In this document: positions 54,791 through 64,000 of the stretch, piece after piece
How the letters are laid out: each line of letters opens with the position of its first letter
Numbering within the stretch: position 1 is the stretch's first letter
Assembly (NCBI GenBank): GCA_037349315.1
Contig: JBAIAC010000006.1
Coordinates: 17,767,501 to 17,831,500, forward strand
DNA length: 64,000 bases
Origin: Chelydra serpentina
Taxonomy: Eukaryota > Chordata > Testudines > Chelydridae
Reading direction: 5' to 3'
Position numbers and translations under genes: made by a program
The notes under the pieces: generated by a model
What the model was told of the DNA's origin: nothing
Database searches by the model: none
What the model saw: the letters and a program-made list of their open reading frames with translations, nothing else

Positions 54791-56730
54791 GTCTTGGTGC
54801 CTGATTATTATGAATAGGGAGTCAGGAGGGGGAGAGTGCAGAAGAGAAGAGCACGAAGCAGCACCAGTAGAGTTGATCATTCGAAATTGTGGTGACCAAA
54901 AGTTAGAATACACACACTAGAGTAAAGATGGCAATATATATTGAAATCAGTGGAAGTTAGGAGCTTAAATATCTTTGAAGATCTGGCCTTCAGTGCCTTT
55001 CACTCTTACCAGAGTCAATGTGAGCTAGGACAGCATCTTGTAAAATCGGGATAGAAGACGGGGGAAAAGAGAGAGATCAAACCACTAATCAAAATACAGA
55101 CTACAAGCCTCAAGGAGTCACAGAGAGTAGAAATGGGAAAGATATTATGTCAACTAGTTCATCCTCAGCGAGTACAGGACTATCCCCACTGTTCTAGTAA
55201 TTTTTCCAGTCAAACTCTAAATGCAAGTCATACAATTTTATTGCAGGGCATAAAATAGACCACCCTGATTCCCCAGCCGTCTTGTTATCCTATAGAACTG
55301 TTGTGTAACCAAAAATATGTCTGACAGCTAAAACTAACACCACAAGTCTAAATAACAGATTAAACTACTTTGGTATTGTCTTGTACTAAAGATTAAAAAC
55401 AAGCAAAAATTCTGATACAGTCCTCATGCAAATGGAAAACTCCATTGAGTGCCTTGGTAGATGGCCACCTGCTGCTCTCTGATTGGTGGGTGATAAATAG
55501 CATGCAGCTGTAAAGCTTGTAGGTCAGACTGTCTCAAGCGCCTTTACTTTTTATTGAACATATCACACACTTGTGTGGTGGCAATTTGTGGATACATAGA
55601 TCATTAAATGCATGTTACTTACTTCTTTGCTGAGATATATTGCTCATTCTTTTCTGATTCCCACCATATGCTATTTGGGACTAAAATGCTCTTTTCAATT
55701 AAAAAAAGGGCTTAATGAGCCTCCTGAAAATTTCCCCGAAGAATGTTTAAGCGGTAGTCAAGCTACACTGGTTGACACCAAAGAAATTGCTGTAATATTT
55801 TCCTGAAACACTGGAAGATCAACTCTGGCTATTTGGAATATAAGGTTATCCTTCCTGGTGTGTAAAATAGACAGCCTTATAGTCACAGAGAAACCTGCAG
55901 ATGCCTCGCTCTTACATACTTCTATAACAAAAGTTCATTTCAGTGAAAGGTTTGCCTGGTTAACGAGAGTGACTAAGCAGCACTGAATAGGACCCAATGT
56001 AGTAGCTAGCATTCTTTCCTCCCAAGGAGTACTGTACTAGACATGCCATCTATATGTTGCAGTTCAGAAATATACATAGCTGAGCAGGAAAGGCATTGGA
56101 ATAAAGTTCTGAGACAGATTGTCATCTTCAAATGTCCCTCTTTATTTTATGCATCTCAAAAAGTAAAACAAAAACAAAAAATCACACCTGCACTCATGTA
56201 CGCAGAAGCCAGAGTTACATGTCCGCCTTGTTATTCTCTCTTTTTTAAAAAAATAAGCTTGAAAATAAGGCATTTCATCCACCGGAAAAATGCAACCAGA
56301 AGGACAATGGGCAGGTGAAAAAGCGAGCGAGCCAAGGACTGTGCAACTGCCTGCATATCATTATGCCTATGTACAGTTTCAGAAACCCCAGCCACTCAGC
56401 TGGAGAGGTTGGAAAAGCTGGATGCAGAGGAAGCTAGTCCAAAAGCAGCATGGAATGTCACAGGACACCAACCTATTAGTCTGAAGATGAGTGATGGTGG
56501 GGATACAGAGAGTAAGCTAATCATCCAGGGGAATGGTGGAGGTGGAGATGGATGGGTAGCACAACCTAACACAGAGATACTATTACAATAGACAGCAGAC
56601 TGATTGTTCAGCTGCTTTAACCATACAGCCAGAGTGCACCAGCACCTAGATGAATCCAGTTCTGGCCCTTTGCCTGAGGTTGATGGTAATATTTATGGTC
56701 TCCATATTGCCTAACCACCTACCAAGTCCT
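54791..56730. other. Unique DNA, no gene recognised
   Basis: Bases 56290-56590 keep short overlapping plus frames, but no domain is visible. Confidence 0.5.
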
Positions 56731-57105
56731 TCAGTATAATGATAGTAGGTCTGTGTTTCCATTCAGCAACTCTTTGTTAGATGATGGATTTAATAAGGCG
56801 ATGCTCTGCCGTTGAGTTTGGGCTGCTTGTCGTATGTAAGCTCCTATGGGTCCATATTCTGGTGCAAAGGGTTTGCACCTGACTGCGCACCTGCAGTCTG
56901 ATCTGCTGGGGAGAAAATCCAATGGTAGGTACATTTGGCCCACAGTGAAACTTCTTGGCAAAGTTTGCTGGGCACAGCTCACAGGTGGCCAGGTTATTCC
57001 CATCTTGAACATGTTCTTTGGGCTCAAGCACCATGGGAACCTTTTACAGCAGATACAGATGCCCAGGTTAGAAGTGCTGTGACCCAGGAACTTCTTAGTG
57101 CCCAT
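56731..57105 (-). other. Unrecognised open stretch, possible pseudogene or repeat
   Basis: Two overlapping minus frames stay open for 124 and 85 codons. One contains CELCPANFAKKFHCG and the other ends APEYGPIGAYIRQAAQTQRQ... Both look more protein-like than the average frame here. A frame change near 56885 would join CELCPANF... to APEYGPIG..., as in a decayed processed pseudogene. I recognise no family, and plus-strand frames over the same bases are open too, so a GC-richer repeat is as likely. Confidence 0.25.
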
Positions 57106-57409
57106 TGGCCAGGGACAGAGAGGGGGTGTAAATGGGTTTGGGATGTCCTGAGTCTGATGTGAACATTCTAGTTAAGTGAAGAGTTCATCGGAGGCCTGCA
57201 ATGAACGCTGGTGTCACACTGGTCATCTATATCATTGTGAAACACATGCACAGATGTTGAGTATGGAGTTATGTATATGCACAGAAAATTATGTTCTTAA
57301 AGGTCTGTGTCCAGGGACCAGTCACTAGCAAAGGGTAAAAACAGGTTTTCTGTCAGACAAGACAAGCTTATCTAGCTGGCTGTTTGCATACAAACTGAGT
57401 ATTTTATAG

Positions 57410-57651
57410 AGTGACACAGAGTCTTGTAGCACCTTATAGACTAACAGATATATTGGAGCATAAGCTTTCATGGGCGCAGACCCACTTCATCAGACGCATA
57501 CCTGCCTCTGGAAATTTCCACCACATGCGTCCGACAAAGTGGGTCTGCACCCATGAAAGCTTATGCTCCAATATATCTGTTAGTCTATAAGGTGCTATAA
57601 GACTCTCTGTTGCTCTTGCAGCTCCAGACTGACACGGCTACCCCTTTCAGA
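57410..57651. mobile_element. Penelope-like fragment, first family, inverted arms, 9-bp target duplication
   Basis: Seen: a 9-bp direct repeat ATTTTATAG at 57401-57409 and 57652-57660. The left arm (AGTCTTGTAGCACC ... CATAAGCTTTCATGGGCGC AGACCCACTTCATCAGACG) is the inverted copy of the right arm (GCGTCCGACAAAGTGGG ... GAAAGCTTATGCTCC ... TCTATAAGGTGCTATAAGACT). The right arm continues to GACACGGCTACCCC. The left arm on the minus strand keeps CTGATGA, a stem-loop, GAAA and AGC-TTAT-GCT with C at the would-be cleavage site. The right arm has a damaged core (CCGACAA). Confidence 0.7.
57457..57493 (-). ncRNA. Hammerhead-ribozyme-like motif, best preserved copy
   Basis: On the minus strand: CTGATGA, extra A, GTGGGT, loop, GCCCAT, GAAA, then GC-TTAT-GCTC. 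All invariant core bases of a hammerhead are present, and the base at the cleavage position is C. Against activity: an extra A between CTGATGA and stem II, imperfect stem II closure (G-T), and no obvious stem I. It is a motif resemblance, not shown to be catalytic. Confidence 0.3.
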
Positions 57652-57787
57652 ATTTTATAGTTCACAATGGGTCTCCTCTCACCACTCTGAACTGAATGTT
57701 AATGAAGGATTGTAAAAACTTCCGAGAGAAAAGTAAGAGGAATAGCAAGCAGCAGGAGGAGGGGACTATATCTGGAGGTATGCTCTG

Positions 57788-57960
57788 AAGTGTCCCTAGC
57801 CTCTGTTTGCCAGAAGCTGGGAATGGGCGATGGGATGGATCACTTGATGATTACCTGTTCTGTTCATTCCCTCTGAAGCACCTGGCATTGGCCACTGCTG
57901 GAAGACAGGATACTGGGCTGGATGGATCATTGGATTGACCCAGCATGGCTGTTCTTATGA
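57788..57960 (+). repeat. CR1 3'-end insertion
   Basis: CCTAGCCTCTGTTTGCCAGA, AGCTGGGAATGGGCGATGGG, CACTTGATGATTACCTGTTC and TTGACCCAGCATGGCTGTTC ... TTATGA are the 3' end of a CR1 subfamily. It is inserted into LTR-like block C. Confidence 0.82.
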
Positions 57961-58487
57961 GATGCACATCAAAAGGTTTGCTTACATATATTTGGCAGAC
58001 ACAGAAGACACCATCATTCTTCACCATTTAAGTAAATGGACAGTGTGTTTTCTTCATGAAAGAGAGGCCTCAACCAGGACTGGCTGAAAACACTTGGGAG
58101 AACATTGGATGAAATAAGTTTCTTTAGACAGGAGGGTACCTGGTTAATTAACTTTAGGCTCTAGAAAACATGTTATGCAATTGTTTTATATTGTAACCAC
58201 TGGTTTCCAATATTCTTACTCACTACCACTTGAATCTCTGTTCTTTGATTATAAACTTATTCTTATCTTCATTATAAATACATCTAAGTGTTGTGGCGTT
58301 AACCAAAGTGCTGGTCCTGAGTTGAATCTTACCAGCTTGTATGTACCATTCCTTTGGGAACAGTAGGCCTGATAATTCTGAGAGTGGCCAGAGAATAAGG
58401 GGGTGGACACTAGAGGGAATGCACCGAGGACTTTGCGGGTGATGTGTGGCTATTGCTCACTACCCGTTGTCAGGTGACTGGGATGAG

Positions 58488-58787
58488 CAGGGCCGGCTCC
58501 AGGCACCAGCCTACCAAGCACGTGCTTGGGGTGGCACCTGGAGAGGGGCGGCACTCAGGGTTTTTTTTTTAAATAAAAAAAACCACTCCAGTGCTGGCGC
58601 CCCGGCCGGGGCAGCAGGGTATGCCGTGCTCCCTGCTGGTGTCCCGGCCAGGGGGCATGGGGCGGTGGCACTGTGGGGGGGGGTGTTTTGGCGGGCGTTG
58701 GGGGGGTGTTTTTTTGTTTGGCGGGGTGGCGCTTGGGTTGTTGTTGTTTTTTTGCTTGGGGAGGCAAAAAAGTTAGAGCCGCCCCTG
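58488..58787. mobile_element. hAT MITE, CAGGGCCGGC ends, complete
   Basis: Seen: ends CAGGGCCGGCTCCAGGCACC and TTAGAGCCGCCCCTG, perfect 8-bp duplication GGGATGAG (58480-58487, 58788-58795). The interior is G-rich with runs of GGGGGGG and TTTTTTT (58672-58758), possible G-quadruplex. It lies at the edge of LTR-like block C. Confidence 0.9.
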
Positions 58788-58795
58788 GGGATGAG

Positions 58796-59230
58796 GGCAG
58801 TCTAGCTTAGTGGCCAGAGTGGTCAGTTGTCAGGAGCCAAGGCCAAAGGCTAAAACTACAAGGCAGAAACTGGGTTCAAGAGCCAAGGGCTGATCTGCAG
58901 TCCATAGTCAGGAGCCAGAGCCAAGGGTCAAGCTAGCGGTCAGGAACGGAGAAAGCAGGGTAGCAGTCAAGGAGGGAGTAAAGGCAGGGGCACGACAGAG
59001 GCAAGACTGGCATGCAAGGCAACACAAGAGCAGGCATAGCTGTCAGCAGGAGTGCTGAGAAGCCAACGAGCTGCTGCAGTTGCTGGCTTAAGAGCCAGAC
59101 AGCTGGCCTCTGCAGCCAATCAGGTCGCATGGCTAATCAAGCAGCATGCTGCAGGCCAGCTGTTCTGAGGCGAGTGCCTGGAGACTAGGTCTGCTGCAGG
59201 CCCTGGTTCTTGACACTTGTACAGAGAGGG
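58796..59230. repeat. Unassigned repeat with AGGAGCCAAGGCCAAAGG-like units
   Basis: Variants of CAGGAGCCA(A/G)GGCCAAGG recur at 58831, 58880 and 58910 (GTCAGGAGCCAAGGCC, AAGAGCCAAGGGCTG, GTCAGGAGCCAGAGCC), and the segment is GC-richer than its surroundings. Probably an LTR or gypsy-type repeat; family not known. Confidence 0.35.
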
Positions 59231-60253
59231 GGGTTGGAAGGTAGCGCTTGTGCTGCCAGACGCCAGTGGTTTCAGGGAGCTGATCCACAGCAGGCACAGA
59301 TAAGACTTCCTACGGTAAGAGCAGGTGGTGGGGAAGTGCCTCACAACTTGGCTGCCCCTTGAGAGCATCACAGCTGCAAAGCCTCTAAAAAGGTAATTCT
59401 GGGCAGTGTAATCCCTCATTTCAGATTCCCATTTATCTTCATTCTACACGCTCCTGCTGTATCATTTTCATCACTGCGAACACTAATTTTAACCAAAAAA
59501 CCTGGACCGTGCATGGCCAAAACCCAACTGCTTTAAAGCACGGTTCTACTCTCCAGAGCAGTTACATGGAAAGGACGTTTCTTACCTCCACCGACCTGCT
59601 TGTGGTTTCTATTTAGACTCAGTGGTGCTGACTTTAGTAACAAGAAATATTTTACAACTGTTAGTCCTGCACTGCCAACACAGCTAAGAGAGCTTGAAGT
59701 GGATTCTATTCCTTCTTGAGCTGTTTGCTCTGGGCCAGTTTCCAATACCCTGGCTCACACTGAGTAGTACTCTACCTCAGTCCATGGGACCTTTCACTTC
59801 ATTGGAACTATTGGTGGAGTAAAGTGTTACTCAACGCTAGCAAGGATAATATAATCAGGCCTTAAATTCCAATGATTGCACCTATGTAAACCTATGGCGG
59901 GCCATGGGGTTGCAGAGATGAATTTGAAGACACAACAAACATGTGAATAATAAATGAGTCAGTAAATGAGATTGCACAGGTGTTGTAGTGACAGCCTAAT
60001 GGGGCCTGTAGAACCTGGAATAACGATGATGAAGTGAGAGAAGCACAAAGCACACAGCTTGAATTTCAGATCCTGGTTGGAGCTGATGGGGAAGACAGTG
60101 TGTTCTTATAAACTGAGCACATTTGATACGGAACTCACTCAGGTTGGAAAAAAAACCACACAGAAAACCCCATAGTGACATTTTTACAGACAAACATTTC
60201 AAAGTGGATTGTCAGTATCCGTCTTCTGATTATTGCTTTGTTGGTGACCTCTC
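59231..60253. other. Unique DNA, no gene recognised
   Basis: Nothing recognised. Confidence 0.5.
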
Positions 60254-60256
60254 TTA

Positions 60257-60552
60257 GGGTAGGTCTACACTTACCGGCTGGATCGGAGGCGTCGGATCGA
60301 TGTTCTGGGTTCGATTTATCGTGTCTTGTCTAGACGCGATAAATCGAAAAAGGAAGTGCTCCCCCGTCGACGCTGGTAATCCAGCTTGATGAACGGAGTA
60401 GGCGGAGTCGATGGGGGAGCCTGCACGCTGCGTGTGGACCCCGGGTAAGTACGTTTTCATTCAAACTAAGATAGTTCGACTTCAGCTACGTTATTCACGT
60501 AGCTGAAGTTGCGTATCTTAGTTCGAATTGGGGGGTTAGTGTAGACCAGCCC
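60257..60552. mobile_element. PIF/Harbinger-type MITE with several internal hairpins
   Basis: Seen: ends GGGTAGGTCTACAC and GTGTAGACCAGCCC, flanked by TTA (60254-60256, 60553-60555), the Harbinger duplication. Internal inverted pairs: CGATTTATCG(T/C) with GCGATAAATCG, and CTTCAGCTACGT with ACGTAGCTGAAG. Many CpGs are kept (GCGTCGGATCGATG, CCCCCGTCGACGC), so it is probably young. Confidence 0.85.
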
Positions 60553-60555
60553 TTA

Positions 60556-62788
60556 GACTGAGACGTTGTCCCTGCCATTTTTAACCTGAGAGCTTGAGAT
60601 GCAGAGCATATGGCTCTTTTTCACACTACCCCTAACACCTACATGTTACACTGCACCTCCCAAAACATGACCCTACCCCTAACCCACCTAGGGACATCAC
60701 AAGCTGCTACCGATGGTTCTGAAGTCACTGCATCCTTCAACCTTTTGCAGCATATGGGTCTGGGTTCTGCAAGGGGTGGAGTGTGTTTTTTCTTCTTAAG
60801 ACACAAAGAACATGTATTAAACAATTATATTATTTGTATTGGAACTGTATATGTCACAGCAATGAGCCTACAGTAAGCTTCAGCCAACCCCAATCTGTTC
60901 CATCCCCAAGCTGTCCAGCCTTCCAAAACCGAGAATGACCTTCAACCTCTGTAACCCACACCTACATGCTTACATACCAAGGACAGCTGCTCCTGTTTGA
61001 ATAGTTACTGCCATTCTTTCTTTAGACTGAGTTCTTTCCTTTCCCTTAATATAACCCTTCACACTTTTCTTTTCACTAGTTATGTCAAAATGTAGAATAA
61101 TAATAATAATCAGAATGAGTCTAGGAAAAAAAACAATGAAAGTTAAAGGGACAATAAAGTTAGATATTATATAAAATCTTGCTGTGTGTTTTGAAAGCCA
61201 TTCCACAATACACAGAGCAGGAGGTGCGATAACCTGCAGTTCAGAGGGAACATTGTTTACCGTGAAATGCTGGATTTGCATATGATAAGTACTTTCTTTT
61301 ATTAAAAAGCAATGCAAATAGTCACACAAATGCCTGTCTAAATAGCAGAGCAGAACATTTATCCACCCACACTTAGGATTTACACTATCTTAACTGCAGA
61401 ATCTGGCCCAGATATTTGGCAATGTCCAAATTTAATTTTCGAGGCATTTCTTCACCATTCTTGAAGTTGTTTTCTCTCTTTCATTACCAAGCTTTGTTCC
61501 ATTTTAGCCCCCAAATGTTCCAACTCAAAAAGACGTGAACTATTTCTGCACATAGGAGGGGGGGGAAGTTGTGTTTGAAACTGAGATTTTATCCCTTTGT
61601 GGTTCATGAAACTATTGGCAAACAAATTCTCACTGAAGCCTTCATCACCTATAGGATGCAGGGTTTCTTTCCTTTGATTAGGTCTTCTCTATGTTTTAAT
61701 CTCTTCTTTGTTTACACACTTTAGAAAAACACTCTCTTCAAGAACATATTCTTTAATCTTATCATCTGAAATCTAATTCCACTTCAGCTAGCCTTTTGAC
61801 TGGTGATCTTCTGTCTCCCAAACCCCTACCTGGGTAGGCGGTAACAATAAATAAATGTCTATCTTTATGATTTTCCCCCCTGCTCAGCATTTCTAGATAT
61901 CAAAACTGATCATATATTGCTGTTCATCAGAAATAATATTGCCTTGCAGAATTTTTCAGTTAACACTTCTTGGAAAATATTATTTTGTGGGAGCCATTTC
62001 ATTCGTTTATTTAAATGCATTTTTCATCTAAAACAGGTTGGTTGTTTCAAAATGTCAAAGTCCAGGAGCAGATTTGAGAGCAAGCCTGGCAAACACGATT
62101 TTCCAAATTAAAAATGAACCGTAGAGACTTGACACTAAAGTGGACCAATGACTGGCCTACCATCTGTCACTGATGGATTAAAACAGTCTTGCTGTAATGA
62201 TATCAAGGAGACATTAATTCCATTGCAAATACGTGGATTGGCTTTTACAGGACCAGATTTACTCAGAGGAAGATGTTTTTTTCTGGTTGTTGAAAATCAG
62301 TTGTAATCTCACTAATATAAACTGCTCATCCTGATTAAAGGCAAACTCCAGTGTACTACATATAATTACGAAGAAGACTCAGTCACTACATACAATTCGT
62401 GTCTGCCCTAAGTGAACTAAAAAGAGCATAGTTAACAATTACACCCCATCCATTTCATTTCTGTAAACTTCATGCCAGCAAAATCGCAATTAACCACACA
62501 AAGGTCAAAAGACTTTGACCACAAAGAGGAAGCTTTGAGGGAAGTTACAGTAGCATAATCCCCTGTAACTCTTTTGGTTTTACCCCAGATTGGAGCAGTG
62601 TGACTACTGCATAAGACAATGCCTGTGTGCATTCACCTAACTTCAAAAATTAATCTGCTTCTACTCTGCTTGCATCATTAAGAAATGGTCTCCATGGGTG
62701 GATTTTCAAAAATGACTGCAACCCTTGATGTCATGGGACATTTTGCACATCAGAGTTCACAGGTGCAGAGCTTGGAATGTTCTCTCAA
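60556..62788. other. AT-rich unique DNA, no gene recognised
   Basis: A (TAA)n run is at 61096-61111, and a G9 run near 61557. Nothing gene-like was found. Confidence 0.5.
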
Positions 62789-62872
62789 AGAATCATAGAC
62801 TATCAGGGTTGGAAGGGACCTCAGGAGGTCATCTAGTCCAACCTCCAAAACACAGGCCTCGCTGAGAGCAGG
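62789..62872 (-). repeat. CR1 3'-end fragment
   Basis: AGAATCATAGACTATCAGGG, TTGGAAGGGACCTCAGGAGG and TCATCTAGTCCAACC equal the left end of the young CR1 at 38878. It is only about 85 bases, consistent with extreme 5' truncation. Confidence 0.85.
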
Positions 62873-63479
62873 AAGTTGTCATTTTAGTGATACAGTATTC
62901 TACTACCCAGCATGGATAGAATTACATGTAATAGGAGTGGGAAAATGCTACTCCCAAGATAAACAAAGCTTTGGGGGCGGGGTGGAGGGGGGGAGAACAG
63001 CATGAACTGTCAAAACATAGTGGGGAAAAGGGATATCAGGCTGTCAGAATGAACATTGTGATGGTTTGCAAACATCATTTTAGTTCCTCTTTTTTGCGTG
63101 GATGGAGTGGGGAGGGGATTAATGAAATGGAAAGATAAATGAAAGGAGATGTAGGTAAAAGGGAGGGAGGTAAGAGAGGGAAAGAAATGAAGAAGATGAG
63201 CATGGGGGCCAGATGGAGTGTAGAGTGAAGGCTGAAGTGTGGGGCTGGCTAAGTCCCACTGGTTTGAAAGATTCTACCAGTTTAATGGAATTCCTATTTA
63301 AGGTAGAAGATATGGATCTGGAACTAGATAAAAAGTTTCACCAGTTCAAAAGATTTTAGGTGCAATCAGTGTGTGTTGAATGAAAAAAAAATATTACTAA
63401 ATAAATTGTAGTGTGTTATTTTTCTAGGGTAGCTAGATACAATGGGGATAGGTGCCTTAGAGCCTCAAAGATTTTCTTT
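62873..63479. other. Purine-rich DNA, no gene recognised
   Basis: GGGGGCGGGGTGGAGGGGGGG-like sequence lies at 62974-62995, and an A/G-rich tract at 63098-63200. No gene was recognised. Confidence 0.5.
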
Positions 63480-63715
63480 GAGGAAAGAAATATATGGCTT
63501 ATTGGGACTGAACAATTGGCTGAGAGCAAGGAATATGTGGATTCTAATCCTGGCTCTGCTTCTGAAAGTCTCCTAAACACTGTTTCTGTGTGTATAAGAT
63601 AGGGGTAATAAGGTGTACTTATCTATTTCAAGTGCAGTAGCTGTTGTGAGGCTTATTTAGTGAATATTTGTAAAGATCTTTGAAGATGGAATACCAATGA
63701 GAACGCTTTAATACA
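63480..63715 (+). repeat. MIR-type SINE
   Basis: GTGGATTCTAATCCTGGCTC, TGTGTGTATAAGATAGGGG, TAATAAGGTGTACTTATCTA, GTTGTGAGGCTTATTTAGTG and GTAAAGATCTTTGAAGATGG follow the plus strand of MIR. Confidence 0.75.
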
Positions 63716-64000
63716 TTATTTTATTTTGGAAAAGAAAGGTGGAGGAGACACTCCATCTGAATTTCAGCCCACTCATACCCAGGTGGGTTGTAATCTGTAG
63801 CTAGATTTGCTAGAAAGCTCCCTTAACTGTGTGATAGAAAGCTATTTGCCTAATACAATGTGTTATATAACTGACGTTGCACTGAACTGAGCTCCATAAC
63901 TGCTCTCTTAGTGTAATACCTATTACATTATATATGACCATAAAATAATGAGAAAGTGGAAATAGCAATAGGTAGCTCTGGGAAGAAACGGAATGAATGT
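63716..64000. other. AT-rich DNA, no gene recognised
   Basis: Nothing recognised. Confidence 0.5.

Larger units (their letters stand above)
57170..58487 (+). mobile_element. LTR-like block C, split by two insertions
   Basis: The segment 57170-57409 is continued at 57652-57787 and 57961-58487 after removal of a Penelope-like and a CR1 insertion. The last part carries TTGTAACCACTGGTTTCC, CACTTGAATCTCTGTTC and TTATAAACTT, which repeat block A at 19250-19345. The ends are approximate. Block identity as an LTR is inferred from the poly-A-like end and the dispersed copies. Confidence 0.4.

Noticed and set aside
55480..55560. TATA-like ATAAATAG with a nearby ATTGG as a gene promoter
   Set aside because: Chance motifs in AT-rich DNA. 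No exon-like frame or CpG context follows on either strand.

Overview
The window is vertebrate genomic DNA, AT-rich, without operons and almost without long open reading frames, and packed with degenerate transposable elements. Two tRNA-headed SINEs with a CR1-like tail (34270-34454 and 36077-36252) have the structure of the Cry/polIII SINE of cryptodiran turtles. Abundant CR1 LINEs, amniote MIR SINEs and many hAT and Harbinger MITEs fit the same source. The best reading is an intron or intergenic stretch of a hidden-necked turtle.

Host coding content is minimal. The only candidate host exon is bases 1-75 on the plus strand: 24 open codons running into a strong splice donor. If it is real, the rest of the window is intron or downstream DNA of that gene. 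No complete host gene, genuine tRNA, rRNA or CRISPR array was found.

Layout. 1-7.6 kb: exon candidate, an LTR-like segment, two copies of a TAGGGCTGT-ended hAT family (one with a nested Penelope-like fragment, one with a nested 123-bp MITE), an inverted pair of retroviral LTR ends around a tRNA-Pro primer binding site, and a MIR. 7.6-17.3 kb: MIRs, MITEs, tRNA-like inverted repeats and a 2.06-kb palindromic hAT element that keeps transposase remnants on both strands and carries a 385-bp insertion. 17.3-31.8 kb: mostly unique DNA with MIRs, MITEs, an LTR-like block and two Penelope-like fragments. 31.8-41.7 kb: the densest part, with a CpG-rich palindromic hAT element, a dead RTE-type reverse transcriptase, two Cry SINEs (one nested in a Harbinger MITE), an inverted-arm Penelope-like copy, another hAT end, and a young minus-strand CR1 inserted into an older plus-strand CR1. 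The young CR1 holds the longest open frame, 453 codons of reverse transcriptase. 41.7-64 kb: sparse unique DNA with MITEs, CR1 ends, MIRs and an LTR-like block broken by Penelope-like and CR1 insertions.

The useful signal is the history of nested insertions, fixed in many places by target-site duplications readable in the sequence (8 bp for hAT, TTA for Harbinger). The most unusual patterns are inverted two-armed copies in several element families, a retained hammerhead-like fold in the Penelope-like tails, and an LTR with tRNA-like A- and B-box motifs.
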